NCBI RefSeq assembly: GCF_900102965.1
Contig: NZ_FNGM01000003.1
Coordinates: 62,001 to 126,000, forward strand
Length of the DNA stretch: 64,000 bases
Source: Paenibacillus jilunlii
GTDB taxonomy: Bacteria > Bacillota > Bacilli > Paenibacillales > Paenibacillaceae
Direction: 5' to 3'
Shown here: one piece after another, positions 25,852-34,418 of the stretch
Position numbering within the stretch: the stretch's first letter is position 1
Layout: each line of letters starts with the position of its first letter
Notes under the pieces: model-generated
What the model was told of the DNA's origin: nothing
Database searches by the model: none
The model's input: the letters and a program-made list of their open reading frames with translations, nothing else
Position numbers and translations under genes: made by a program

Positions 25852-28800
25852 GTGGCTAAATTCACACTCGCTGAAAGCTTACAGCAGCGCATACTGATTC
25901 TTGACGGAGCAATGGGAACGATGATTCAACAGGTGCCGCTTACCGGTGCCGATTTTGGCGGGGATGAGCTTGACGGCTGCAATGAAATGCTGGTCCTTAC
26001 CCGGCCTGAAGTAATACAGGGCATCCATGAGAAATATCTCGAAGCCGGTGCGGATTTAATTGAGACGAACACCTTCGGCGCTACCTCAGTTGTACTGGCC
26101 GAATATGATATTCCGCAGCGGGCGCGCGAGATTAATCTCGAAGCAGCCAGACTTGCAAGGAATGCTGTAGACAAATATGACACGCCTGACCATCCGCGTT
26201 ATGTGATTGGAGCTATGGGGCCGACAACGAAGACCCTTTCAGTAACCGGAGGAGTCACCTTCCAGGAGCTTGTGCAGAGCTATGAGGAGCAGGCAATTGC
26301 GCTGATCGACGGCAAAGTAGATGCTCTGCTGCTTGAAACGTCCCAGGATACACTGAATGTGAAGGCGGGAAGCATAGGCATCCGCAATGCTTTTGAACAG
26401 TCGGGTATTACACTTCCGGTCATGATATCGGGAACGATTGAGCCTATGGGGACAACCCTTGCCGGCCAGAACATTGAGGCCTTTTACATTTCGCTCGAGC
26501 ACCTGAAGCCAATCTCCATCGGCCTCAATTGTGCGACCGGGCCGGAGTTTATGCGCGATCATATCCGTTCGCTCTCGGCGATCTCTTCCGCAGCGGTGAG
26601 CTGCTATCCGAATGCGGGACTGCCCGATGAGAATGGTAATTATCATGAGTCGCCGGATTCGCTTGCCCGCAAGCTTGCGGGATTTGCGGAGAAAGGCTGG
26701 CTGAATATTGCCGGAGGCTGCTGCGGGACAACGCCGGATCATATCCGCGCAATGGCTGAGATGTTGGCGGAATATCCACCCCGGGGTCTCGACGGGCAGC
26801 ATCCGCCTGCGCTTTCGGGGATAGAGCCGGTATATATCGAGAGCGACAACCGCCCTTACATGGTGGGTGAACGCACGAATGTGCTCGGCTCGCGGAAATT
26901 CAAACGGCTGATCGTGGAAGGCAAATATGAGGAAGCCTCCGAAATCGCCCGGGCTCAGGTGAAGAGCGGTGCGCAGGTGATTGACGTCTGTGTGCAGGAC
27001 CCTGACCGCGATGAGAGTGAAGATATCAAGAAGTTTCTGGAGCTGGTAGTCAAAAAGGTCAAAGTTCCGCTAATGATTGATACCACCGATCCGAAGGTGA
27101 TTGATCTGGCACTGCAGTACAGCCAGGGAAAAGCAATCATTAACTCCATTAACCTTGAAGATGGAGAAGAAAAGTTCGAGCTGGTCACACCATTGATCCA
27201 TAAATACGGGGCGGCCATTGTTGTGGGCACCATTGACGAGACAGGGCAGGCTATAAAAGCTGCAGATAAACTGGATGTTGCCAAACGTTCTTATGAACTG
27301 CTGGTTAATAAATACGGACTGGCCCCGGAGGACCTGATTTTTGATACGCTGGTATTCCCTGTAGGTACCGGGGATGAGCAATATATCGGCTCCGCCAAGG
27401 AGACGATTGACGGAATCCGGCTGATCAAGGAAGCCCTTCCTGAAGTGCATACGATTCTGGGCATCAGCAACGTTTCGTTTGGTCTGCCTGAAGCGGGACG
27501 CGAGGTGCTTAACTCCGTGTTCCTCTATGAATGCACCAAAGCCGGACTGGATTATGCCATTGTGAATACGGAAAAGGTGGAACGCTATGCTTCCATTCCT
27601 GAACATGAACGTTATCTGGCCGAACAGCTTATTTATAATACGAATGATGATACACTTTCCGCCTTTGTAGCCGCTTTTCGCGGGAAGAAGGTGGAGAAGA
27701 AAGAGAAGATCTCCAGTCTCTCTCTGGAAGAGCGCCTTGCATCCTATGTGGTGGAGGGGACGAAGGAAGGCTTGATCCCTGATCTCAATGAGGCTCTAAC
27801 CCAATCAGGACCGCTGGAGATCATTAACGGGCCGCTGATGGCGGGAATGTCCGAAGTCGGAAGGCTGTTCAACAACAATGAGCTGATTGTTGCGGAGGTG
27901 CTGCAAAGCGCTGAAGTGATGAAGGCGTCTGTCAGCCATCTGGAGCAGTTCATGCAGAAAGACGAGACCTCAGTTAAGGGCAAGATCATGCTGGCGACTG
28001 TTAAGGGCGATGTGCATGACATTGGCAAAAATCTGGTGGAGATCATTCTCTCCAATAATGGTTACGAGATTATCAATTTGGGTATAAAAGTACCACCCGA
28101 GAGTATCATCGAAGCGTTCCGGCGGGAAAAAGCCGATGCGATCGGGCTGTCCGGCCTGCTGGTGAAGTCGGCACAGCAAATGGTGCTGACTGCCCAGGAT
28201 TTGCGTACGGCGGGTATTGATGTGCCGATCATGGTTGGCGGTGCGGCGTTGACCCGCAAGTTCACCAAGACGCGTATCCGTCCGGAATATGACGGGCTGG
28301 TGCTCTATGCCAAAGACGCCATGGACGGCCTGGATATCGCCAACCGGCTGATGAACCCGGAGGAAAGGGTCAAGATCGAAGAAGAGGTTCGCCTCGAAGC
28401 GGAGGCCGCTGTAGCTGTCGCTCCGCAGCAGGAGCTTCCGGTGCTGACCAGGGCCGTCCGTTCCAAGATTTCGCCGGATGCGCCTGTGTTTACACCTCCC
28501 GATCTGGAACGGCATGTCCTGCGCAATTACCCGCTCGGGCATATTATCCCTTATGTGAATATGCAGATGCTGCTGGGTCATCATCTTGGGCTGAAGGGCT
28601 CAGTGGAAGCCCAGCTTGCCGCCGGTGACCCGCGTACCGTTGAACTGAAGGAGACTGTGGATGGAATTCTCCATCATGCCATGCTGGAGGGTACAATGAC
28701 TCCGCATGCCATGTATCAGTTTTTCCCGGCGCAATCCAGGGGGAATGATATTCTAATCTATGACCCGCAGGATACAGCCACGGTACTTCATACCTTCACG

Positions 28801-29289
28801 TTCCCGCGCCAGAATGTTGAGCCTTATCTGTGTCTGGCTGACTTCCTGAAATCCGTGGACAGCGGAATGATGGATTATGTTGGCTTCCTGGTAGTAACTG
28901 CCGGTCACGGTGTCCGTGAAATGTCGGCCGAGCTGAGGGATAAAGGCGATTATCTCCGCTCCCATGCCCTGCAGGCGGTGGCGCTGGAGGTCGCAGAAGG
29001 CCTGGCAGAACGTGTTCACCATATGATGCGGGATACCTGGGGATTCCCGGACCCGGCGGATATGACGATGAAGCAAAGACACGGAGCGCGCTATCAGGGC
29101 ATACGTGTATCCTTTGGGTATCCGGCTTGCCCGGATCTGGAGGATCAGGGACCGCTGTTCAAGCTGATGTCGCCCGGAGATATCGGCGTTGAGCTTACCG
29201 AAGGCTTCATGATGGAGCCTGAGGCATCGGTATCGGCCATGGTGTTTGCACATCCTGAAGCGCAATATTTTAATGTGGAGAAGCAGTAA
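25852..29289 (+). CDS. metH: Cobalamin-dependent methionine synthase
   Basis: Transfers a methyl group from 5-methyltetrahydrofolate to homocysteine through cobalamin. All four modules are present in the 1145-aa protein: homocysteine domain with Zn ligands in GLNCATG and GGCCGTTPDH; pterin domain (YMVGERTNVLGSRKF, then VCVQDPDRDE); B12 cap and Rossmann domain with His722 in DVHDIGKNL; and the AdoMet reactivation domain (PAQSRGNDILIY, RYSFGYPACPDLEDQ-like segment near the end). It starts with GTG at 25852. It is slightly shorter than E. coli MetH. No riboswitch was recognised upstream. Confidence 0.97.
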   Translation: MAKFTLAESLQQRILILDGAMGTMIQQVPLTGADFGGDELDGCNEMLVLTRPEVIQGIHEKYLEAGADLIETNTFGATSVVLAEYDIPQRAREINLEAARLARNAVDKYDTPDHPRYVIGAMGPTTKTLSVTGGVTFQELVQSYEEQAIALIDGKVDALLLETSQDTLNVKAGSIGIRNAFEQSGITLPVMISGTIEPMGTTLAGQNIEAFYISLEHLKPISIGLNCATGPEFMRDHIRSLSAISSAAVSCYPNAGLPDENGNYHESPDSLARKLAGFAEKGWLNIAGGCCGTTPDHIRAMAEMLAEYPPRGLDGQHPPALSGIEPVYIESDNRPYMVGERTNVLGSRKFKRLIVEGKYEEASEIARAQVKSGAQVIDVCVQDPDRDESEDIKKFLELVVKKVKVPLMIDTTDPKVIDLALQYSQGKAIINSINLEDGEEKFELVTPLIHKYGAAIVVGTIDETGQAIKAADKLDVAKRSYELLVNKYGLAPEDLIFDTLVFPVGTGDEQYIGSAKETIDGIRLIKEALPEVHTILGISNVSFGLPEAGREVLNSVFLYECTKAGLDYAIVNTEKVERYASIPEHERYLAEQLIYNTNDDTLSAFVAAFRGKKVEKKEKISSLSLEERLASYVVEGTKEGLIPDLNEALTQSGPLEIINGPLMAGMSEVGRLFNNNELIVAEVLQSAEVMKASVSHLEQFMQKDETSVKGKIMLATVKGDVHDIGKNLVEIILSNNGYEIINLGIKVPPESIIEAFRREKADAIGLSGLLVKSAQQMVLTAQDLRTAGIDVPIMVGGAALTRKFTKTRIRPEYDGLVLYAKDAMDGLDIANRLMNPEERVKIEEEVRLEAEAAVAVAPQQELPVLTRAVRSKISPDAPVFTPPDLERHVLRNYPLGHIIPYVNMQMLLGHHLGLKGSVEAQLAAGDPRTVELKETVDGILHHAMLEGTMTPHAMYQFFPAQSRGNDILIYDPQDTATVLHTFTFPRQNVEPYLCLADFLKSVDSGMMDYVGFLVVTAGHGVREMSAELRDKGDYLRSHALQAVALEVAEGLAERVHHMMRDTWGFPDPADMTMKQRHGARYQGIRVSFGYPACPDLEDQGPLFKLMSPGDIGVELTEGFMMEPEASVSAMVFAHPEAQYFNVEKQ

Positions 29290-29339
29290 GCTTCCCTTTC
29301 CATACACTCCTTCTGCAGGGACAACACCCTTCAGAGCGG

Positions 29340-29365
29340 AACCTCCCGTAACCGGGAGGTTTTTT
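29340..29365 (+). terminator. Terminator after metH
   Basis: Perfect 9-base stem AACCTCCCG / CGGGAGGTT, loop TAAC, then further T. Confidence 0.92.
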
Positions 29366-29488
29366 GCTGGAGCTTACACCGGCCCGAAAGATGCTTTTTT
29401 GTCCTAAAAAGGGTAAAATTCTCTTCATGAGATTCAGCTGAAGGGAAAATGAATGATTCCCGGGTAGAATAAAGAGAGGAGGAGCACT

Positions 29489-30439
29489 ATGGAAATATAC
29501 TTTTTGGGTACCAATGCCGGGGTGCCGACGCTGCAGAGGAATGTAACCTCGGTTGCACTCCGCCTGCTGGAAGAGCGGCGCAGCTTCTGGATGTTCGATT
29601 GCGGAGAAGGCACACAGCACCAGGTTCTCCGTTCCCCGCTGCGGCTGGGAAAGCTGGAGAAGCTGTTCATTACCCATCTGCACGGTGACCACCTGTTCGG
29701 TTTGCCGGGTCTATTGTCGAGCCGCGGGTATCAGGGCGGCACAGGTCCGCTTACAGTGTATGGCCCGCCTGGCCTCAAAGCCTATCTGGACATCTCCTTG
29801 TCCGTCAGCCAGTCCCGCATTCCTTACCCGCTGGAGATTGTTGAGCATAGCGGAGGACTTATCTTCGAGGATGACGGCTTTAAGGTGGAGGCCGGACTGC
29901 TGGAGCACCGGATTGACAGCTATGGCTACCGGGTGACGGAGAAAGACAGTCCAGGCAATCTGAATAAGGAGCTGCTGCTGAGCTATGGACTGAAGCCCGG
30001 GCCGCTCTATGGCCTTTTGAAAAAAGGGCAGGATGTAACGACAGAGGAGGGCGTTCTGATCCGCGCCGCAGAGGTGGTCAATGCACCAAAGCGTGGACGG
30101 ATTGTAACTGTGCTGGGCGATACCAGACCTTGCGAAGGAACCTTGCCGCTTGCATTGGATGCAGATCTGATTATCCATGAGGCAACCTTCGGCCATGATC
30201 TGAAGGAAATGGCCCATCAATACCATCACAGCACAGCCCGGCAGGCCGCTGAGCTGGCGCGTGATGCAGGCGGGCGTGAGCTGCTGCTGACACACTTCAG
30301 TTCACGTTATACCACTCATGAAGAGCTGCTTCCGCTGTTGGCGGAGGCCCGGGAAATCTTTCCGCAGACCTTGCTGGCCGAGGAATTCTGCACTTTTCCC
30401 GTATACCGGAGAACGCCGGGAAATGTCCCGGGAAAGTGA
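29489..30439 (+). CDS. rnz: Ribonuclease Z
   Basis: tRNA 3'-end endonuclease of the metallo-beta-lactamase fold. The zinc motif THLHGDHLFGL is followed by GLPGLLSSRGY, the exosite region used to grip tRNA, LGDTRPC, HEATFGHD and THFSSRYT. The 316-aa length is normal for the short-form enzyme. AGGAGG precedes the ATG at 29489. The C-terminal residues are slightly extended (VYRRTPGNVPGK). Confidence 0.96.
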   Translation: MEIYFLGTNAGVPTLQRNVTSVALRLLEERRSFWMFDCGEGTQHQVLRSPLRLGKLEKLFITHLHGDHLFGLPGLLSSRGYQGGTGPLTVYGPPGLKAYLDISLSVSQSRIPYPLEIVEHSGGLIFEDDGFKVEAGLLEHRIDSYGYRVTEKDSPGNLNKELLLSYGLKPGPLYGLLKKGQDVTTEEGVLIRAAEVVNAPKRGRIVTVLGDTRPCEGTLPLALDADLIIHEATFGHDLKEMAHQYHHSTARQAAELARDAGGRELLLTHFSSRYTTHEELLPLLAEAREIFPQTLLAEEFCTFPVYRRTPGNVPGK

Positions 30440-30745
30440 ATTATTTTCCGGGAAAGCGCAGGAAATGACAGGGGCATGCCAAAAAAAGACGGCCCTAGCA
30501 GGGGTTCGCTAGCTTTCGACGAAGTGTGTTAAATTTAAAGGATTAGCTGGATGAAAAAGCAACGAAGCAGTAGAGAAAATGGCGAATAATCAACATGCTT
30601 ACCGTCCGAAATAAGCATAAAGCCCGCCATGATTGATGAGTAGAACATGTTCATTTTCTATGGGATAACTTGATGATAAAGAAATTTAATATTAATAATA
30701 ATTAATGTGATTAAAACAAAATTTCCTGTAATGGGGGCAGACAGA
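30440..30745 (+). other. Intergenic stretch between rnz and the HAD-IIA gene
   Basis: About 300 bases with no open reading frame carrying a ribosome site. It becomes AT-rich towards the right end (around 30680-30705), where the promoter of the next gene probably lies, but no convincing -35/-10 pair was found. No stem with a T-run was seen after rnz. Confidence 0.5.
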
Positions 30746-31534
30746 ATGGACCATGTTGGCGGATTGCTGATCGATTTGGATGGAACTCTATATCATGGAG
30801 GCCGGATGATTCCGGGAGCAGATCTGCTTATCGCCGCATTGCGTAAGGCCGGGATTTCCTTTATGTTCGTAACGAACAATTCTTCGCGGACCCCGGCCAG
30901 TGTGGCGGCGCACCTGTGCGCAATGGGCATCGGAGCAGAAGCTCAGGAGGTATGCACTTCATCATTGGCTGCAGCCCGCTACATCGCCGGGGAATCGCCG
31001 GGAGCAACCGTGGCGATACTTGGAGAAGAGGGGTTGATCCAGGCTTGCCGCGAAGCCGGACTACGCTTGGTGAGCGAAGCGCCGGAATATGTTGTACAGG
31101 GCATTGACCGGTCTTTTACATATGATTCCCTGGCACAGGCTTCCCGCTGGGTCCGCGAGGGGGCGAAGTTTGTGCTGACGAATCCGGACCTGATGCTTCC
31201 TTCCGATGAAGGCGTTATGCCCGGAGCAGGCTCACTGGGAGCTGCAATTGAAGCGGCGAGCGGGATTCCGCCCGTTGTCATCGGCAAACCCGAAGCGCAT
31301 CTCATTGCGTATGCTACATCTCTGATGGGAATTGATCCGGGCGAGGCCGTTGTGGTCGGGGACAATATGCGGACAGACATTTCCGCAGGAGCCCGCGCAG
31401 GCTGCCGGACGATTCTGGTATTGACCGGGCTGACTACACGGGATAATCTGGAAGACTATCAGCGTTTAACCGGAGTAGAGCCGGATGAAATTTGTGCTGA
31501 TTTAGCTGAACTTATGGTGGCACTCGGTGTATAA
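30746..31534 (+). CDS. HAD-IIA family hydrolase (NagD/AraL-like)
   Basis: 262-aa sugar-phosphate or nucleotide phosphatase-like protein. Motif I is LIDLDGTLYHGG; motif II is FVTNNSSRTP, the typical HAD-IIA form; the C2-type cap follows; motif III is in GKPEAHLIAYA; motif IV is VVGDNMRTDISAG. I prefer the ATG at 30746 with GGGGGC upstream over the in-frame GTG at 30707, which has no site. The substrate is unknown. It stands 56 bases ahead of the Fpg-like gene and may share its transcript. Confidence 0.88.
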   Translation: MDHVGGLLIDLDGTLYHGGRMIPGADLLIAALRKAGISFMFVTNNSSRTPASVAAHLCAMGIGAEAQEVCTSSLAAARYIAGESPGATVAILGEEGLIQACREAGLRLVSEAPEYVVQGIDRSFTYDSLAQASRWVREGAKFVLTNPDLMLPSDEGVMPGAGSLGAAIEAASGIPPVVIGKPEAHLIAYATSLMGIDPGEAVVVGDNMRTDISAGARAGCRTILVLTGLTTRDNLEDYQRLTGVEPDEICADLAELMVALGV

Positions 31535-31590
31535 TGTCAAAGGTGTGCTATTTACTTTATCTATGATACCTTCGAAGGGAAGATGCCAAT

Positions 31591-32406
31591 ATGCCGGAAT
31601 TGCCGGAAATGGAGAATTACCGAAAGCTGCTCAGCCAGCATCTTATAAATGTTCCAATTACGGGCGTAACCGTAAACCGGGAGAAAACCATCAATATGGG
31701 GACCCCGGAATTCACTCAAGCGCTCCTTGGGGCACGCATTGTATTTGTGGAGCGCCGTGCCAAGCATATCCTGTTCCATCTTCATGATGGCCGCAGGCTG
31801 CTGCTGCATCTGATGCTGGGCGGACTGCTGTTCTACGGTACGGAGGAAGAGCGGCCTGAGCGCTCTACGCAGGTTGAGCTTGTTTTTGGGGATCACATCC
31901 TGTATTTCATGGGGCTGCGCCTGGGATATCTGCATCTGTTGTCTGTTAAGGAAAGTGAGGCGGCAATGGGCAAGCTGGGGCCGGAGCTGCTGGACCGCCG
32001 CATGACCCCTGAACGCTTCGCGGGACTGCTAAAAGGGCGCCGGGGAGCGCTGAAGAGCCTGATGGTTAATCAGCAGGTTATGGCGGGGATCGGCAACTGT
32101 TATGCGGATGAGATTGCTTTTGAGGCCAGGCTCCTGCCGACGATACTCGTGCAGAACCTGACGCCGGAGGCAGTGGTACGGCTGTATGACAGTGTCCGCA
32201 AGGTGCTGACGGAGGCCACTGAAATCGGGGGCTATATGGAAATGCCGTTCATGGCCGGAGATACAGTTACCGGTTCATATAATGATAAGTGTAAAGTGTA
32301 CGATCGTGAGGGCGAACCTTGCCTGCGCGATGGGGGAACGATTGTCAAAATAGAGCTGTCCGGCCGCAAAGTGTTTTATTGCCCGGACTGCCAGCACGAC
32401 GAGTAG
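31591..32406 (+). CDS. Fpg/Nei-family DNA glycosylase with an altered zinc finger
   Basis: Base-excision-repair glycosylase with AP-lyase activity. Mature Pro2 and Glu3 of MPELPEME are the catalytic residues; Lys58 in RRAKHILF and Asn in GIGNCYADE match the family. The H2TH domain is complete. The C-terminal zinc finger is unusual: its first half is Cys244-Leu-Arg-Asp247 where Cys-x2-Cys is expected, while Cys264 and Cys267 are kept. An extra Cys234 ten residues earlier might replace the missing ligand. It is 271 aa. It overlaps or abuts an endonuclease IV-like gene, so glycosylase and AP endonuclease are made together. Confidence 0.9.
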   Translation: MPELPEMENYRKLLSQHLINVPITGVTVNREKTINMGTPEFTQALLGARIVFVERRAKHILFHLHDGRRLLLHLMLGGLLFYGTEEERPERSTQVELVFGDHILYFMGLRLGYLHLLSVKESEAAMGKLGPELLDRRMTPERFAGLLKGRRGALKSLMVNQQVMAGIGNCYADEIAFEARLLPTILVQNLTPEAVVRLYDSVRKVLTEATEIGGYMEMPFMAGDTVTGSYNDKCKVYDREGEPCLRDGGTIVKIELSGRKVFYCPDCQHDE

Positions 32407-32413
32407 TCCCAAA

Positions 32414-33259
32414 ATCGGGGCACATGTCAGCATTCGCGGCGGATACGGGCAGGCTGCCCGTTTCGCCTGGGAGAGCGGTGCGACATGTTTTCAATATTTT
32501 CCAAAGAATCCGCGCAGTTTGCGCGTGAAGCCGCTCGACCGGCGGGATGCCGCCAGTTGTGCTGCTTTTTGCCGGGAGAAGGGAATCGTGTCGATTGCGC
32601 ATACCCCTTATCCCACGAATCTGGCTGCGGCCGGCGACGGGACAACACCCCGGGCGGTAATGGTGGCATCGCTGCTCAACGACCTGGAGATCGCCGAGGC
32701 CTGCGGTTCGCTGGGCATTGTGGTTCATTTTGGCCATTTCTCCGGGATTGAGCCATTACAAGGCTATCAAAATATTATACAATGTATAAATGATACGCTG
32801 AAAAGCTGGGACGGGCAGGCCAAGCTCCTGATCGAAAACCAGGCCGGTAATCACGGCAAGGAAGGCATGACCCTGGAAGAACTGGTCAAAATCCGTGAGC
32901 TCTGCCGTGATCCGGAGAAAATCGGGTTTTGCCTGGACACCTGCCACGCGTTCGCCGCCGGGATCTGGAACCCGCTGCATACGGAGGAATTTCTGCAGCA
33001 TGGCGAAGCGCTCGGCTACTGGCCGCATCTAGTGGCCGTACATCTGAACGATTCCATGTATGCGTTCGGCTTGCGCAAGGACAGGCATGCCCAGATCGGC
33101 AAAGGCTGTATCGGTGATGCGGGCTTGCGGAATCTGCTGACTGCACAACCTTTTAGCCGGATGGCTATTGCCTTGGAAACCGGGAAGGGACCGGACGGGA
33201 CACACCGGCAGGAAATTGCCGCAGTACGCAAATGGTATGAAGCGGAGGTGCAGCTGTGA
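32414..33259 (+). CDS. Endonuclease IV-like AP endonuclease (start codon unclear)
   Basis: Xylose-isomerase-type TIM barrel of the AP endonuclease 2 family. All metal ligands are visible: His in AHTPYP, VVHFGHF, LLIENQAG, FCLDTCH, VHLNDS, KDRHAQIGKG and ALETGK. The conserved first strand KIGAHVS lies at 32411-32431, but no ATG, GTG or TTG stands before it in frame after a stop at 32351. The first ordinary start is a TTG at 32519, which would delete strand one. I place the start at the ATC at 32414; an ATT at 32378 is the other option. A lost start by sequence error is possible. From 32414 the length is 281 aa. Confidence 0.75.
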   Translation: MGAHVSIRGGYGQAARFAWESGATCFQYFPKNPRSLRVKPLDRRDAASCAAFCREKGIVSIAHTPYPTNLAAAGDGTTPRAVMVASLLNDLEIAEACGSLGIVVHFGHFSGIEPLQGYQNIIQCINDTLKSWDGQAKLLIENQAGNHGKEGMTLEELVKIRELCRDPEKIGFCLDTCHAFAAGIWNPLHTEEFLQHGEALGYWPHLVAVHLNDSMYAFGLRKDRHAQIGKGCIGDAGLRNLLTAQPFSRMAIALETGKGPDGTHRQEIAAVRKWYEAEVQL

Positions 33260-33311
33260 TCAACCTGTTCATATCCAGAATTCTGGAAATTGCTGCGCAG
33301 GGGGACAGAAC

Positions 33312-33635
33312 ATGAAGGAGATGAATCAGCAGGAACTGCTGGAGGCGCTGGCGCGGAAGGGGGAGCCGCTGGTGGTCTTTTTCTATACCCCGCTCTGCGG
33401 AACCTGTTCAGCAGCCCGCCGGATGCTGGAGGTCGCAGAGCATATGCTGCCGGAAGAGCTGTTGATTGCCGCAGGCAATGTGAACATGCTGCCGGAACTG
33501 GTGAATACCTACCGGATCTCCAGTGTGCCAGCACTGCTGGTTGCCCCGGCAGACCGAAGCAAGGAACCGGTTATTTATTATTCAATGGGCTCTGTGGAAC
33601 GGGTGCTGGACTACATAAGGAGTGTGACCTCATAA
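33312..33635 (+). CDS. Thioredoxin-like protein (YtpP type)
   Basis: 107 aa with a thioredoxin fold. The active site is CGTC in FFYTPLCGTCSAARRML, and the cis-Pro is in ISSVPALLV. It is a cytoplasmic dithiol oxidoreductase or monothiol partner; the partner is unknown. The ATG at 33312 has CAGGGGGA upstream. The next gene begins directly after its stop. In this operon it stands between DNA repair and RNA methylation genes. Confidence 0.88.
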   Translation: MKEMNQQELLEALARKGEPLVVFFYTPLCGTCSAARRMLEVAEHMLPEELLIAAGNVNMLPELVNTYRISSVPALLVAPADRSKEPVIYYSMGSVERVLDYIRSVTS

Positions 33636-34418
33636 ATGATATCTTTACAACATCTGACCCTTCGCAGGGAACAAAGCCTGATTCTGGACGATGTGTCGCT
33701 GGAAATGAAGCAAGGCGAAAACTGGGTGATTCTGGGCCGCAACGGCTCAGGCAAAACTACAATGCTGGAAATGATGACCGGCTACTTGTTTCCGAGCAAG
33801 GGTTCCGTCGAGGTGCTTGGTTATAAATACGGCCAGTGTGATCTGCGCGAGGTGCGCAAGGAAATCGGCTATATCGGACCGTCATTGATGGAAAAGCTGT
33901 CGCTGACCGATCCCGTATGGGAGGTTGTCGCTACGGGTACCTATGCTTATCTGCGTTTCTATCAGGATATTCCGCGTGCCGTCCACGATCAGGCGATCCG
34001 GCTGCTGGAGGATATGAATCTCGGTGAGCTGGCTTACCATCCGTTTGGAACCTTGTCCCAAGGGGAACGCAAAAAGGCAATGCTGGCACGCTGCCTGATG
34101 GCTGAGCCCAAGCTGCTGATCCTGGATGAGCCCTGCGCCGGACTTGACCTGTACGAACGCGAGAAAATGCTGGCCGAAATTGACAAGCTGAAGCAGCGTG
34201 ACGTATCTGTTGTATATGTTACACATCATGTTGAAGAGATTGTGCCGCTGTTTACGCATGTGGCCCTGATCCGGGACGGCAAGCTGGCCGGCTCCGGACC
34301 GAAAGAAGAAGTGCTGACGAAAGAAATGATCTTGGCCACCTATGATATTCCTGCTGATATTGAATGGGATAGCGGTCGTCCCTGGATCAAAATAAGACCT
34401 GGAGGCACAACCCTTTGA
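33636..34418 (+). CDS. Orphan ABC transporter ATPase (YlmA-like)
   Basis: 260-aa nucleotide-binding domain. Walker A GRNGSGKTT, signature LSQGERKKAML, Walker B LLILDEPCAGLD and the switch His in YVTHHVEEI are all present. No permease gene lies beside it. The closest pattern I know is B. subtilis YlmA and the ModF-like group, whose partner is not known. Its ATG follows the thioredoxin stop with no gap, and its end overlaps the next gene by 4 bases, so the three are translationally coupled. Confidence 0.9.
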   Translation: MISLQHLTLRREQSLILDDVSLEMKQGENWVILGRNGSGKTTMLEMMTGYLFPSKGSVEVLGYKYGQCDLREVRKEIGYIGPSLMEKLSLTDPVWEVVATGTYAYLRFYQDIPRAVHDQAIRLLEDMNLGELAYHPFGTLSQGERKKAMLARCLMAEPKLLILDEPCAGLDLYEREKMLAEIDKLKQRDVSVVYVTHHVEEIVPLFTHVALIRDGKLAGSGPKEEVLTKEMILATYDIPADIEWDSGRPWIKIRPGGTTL

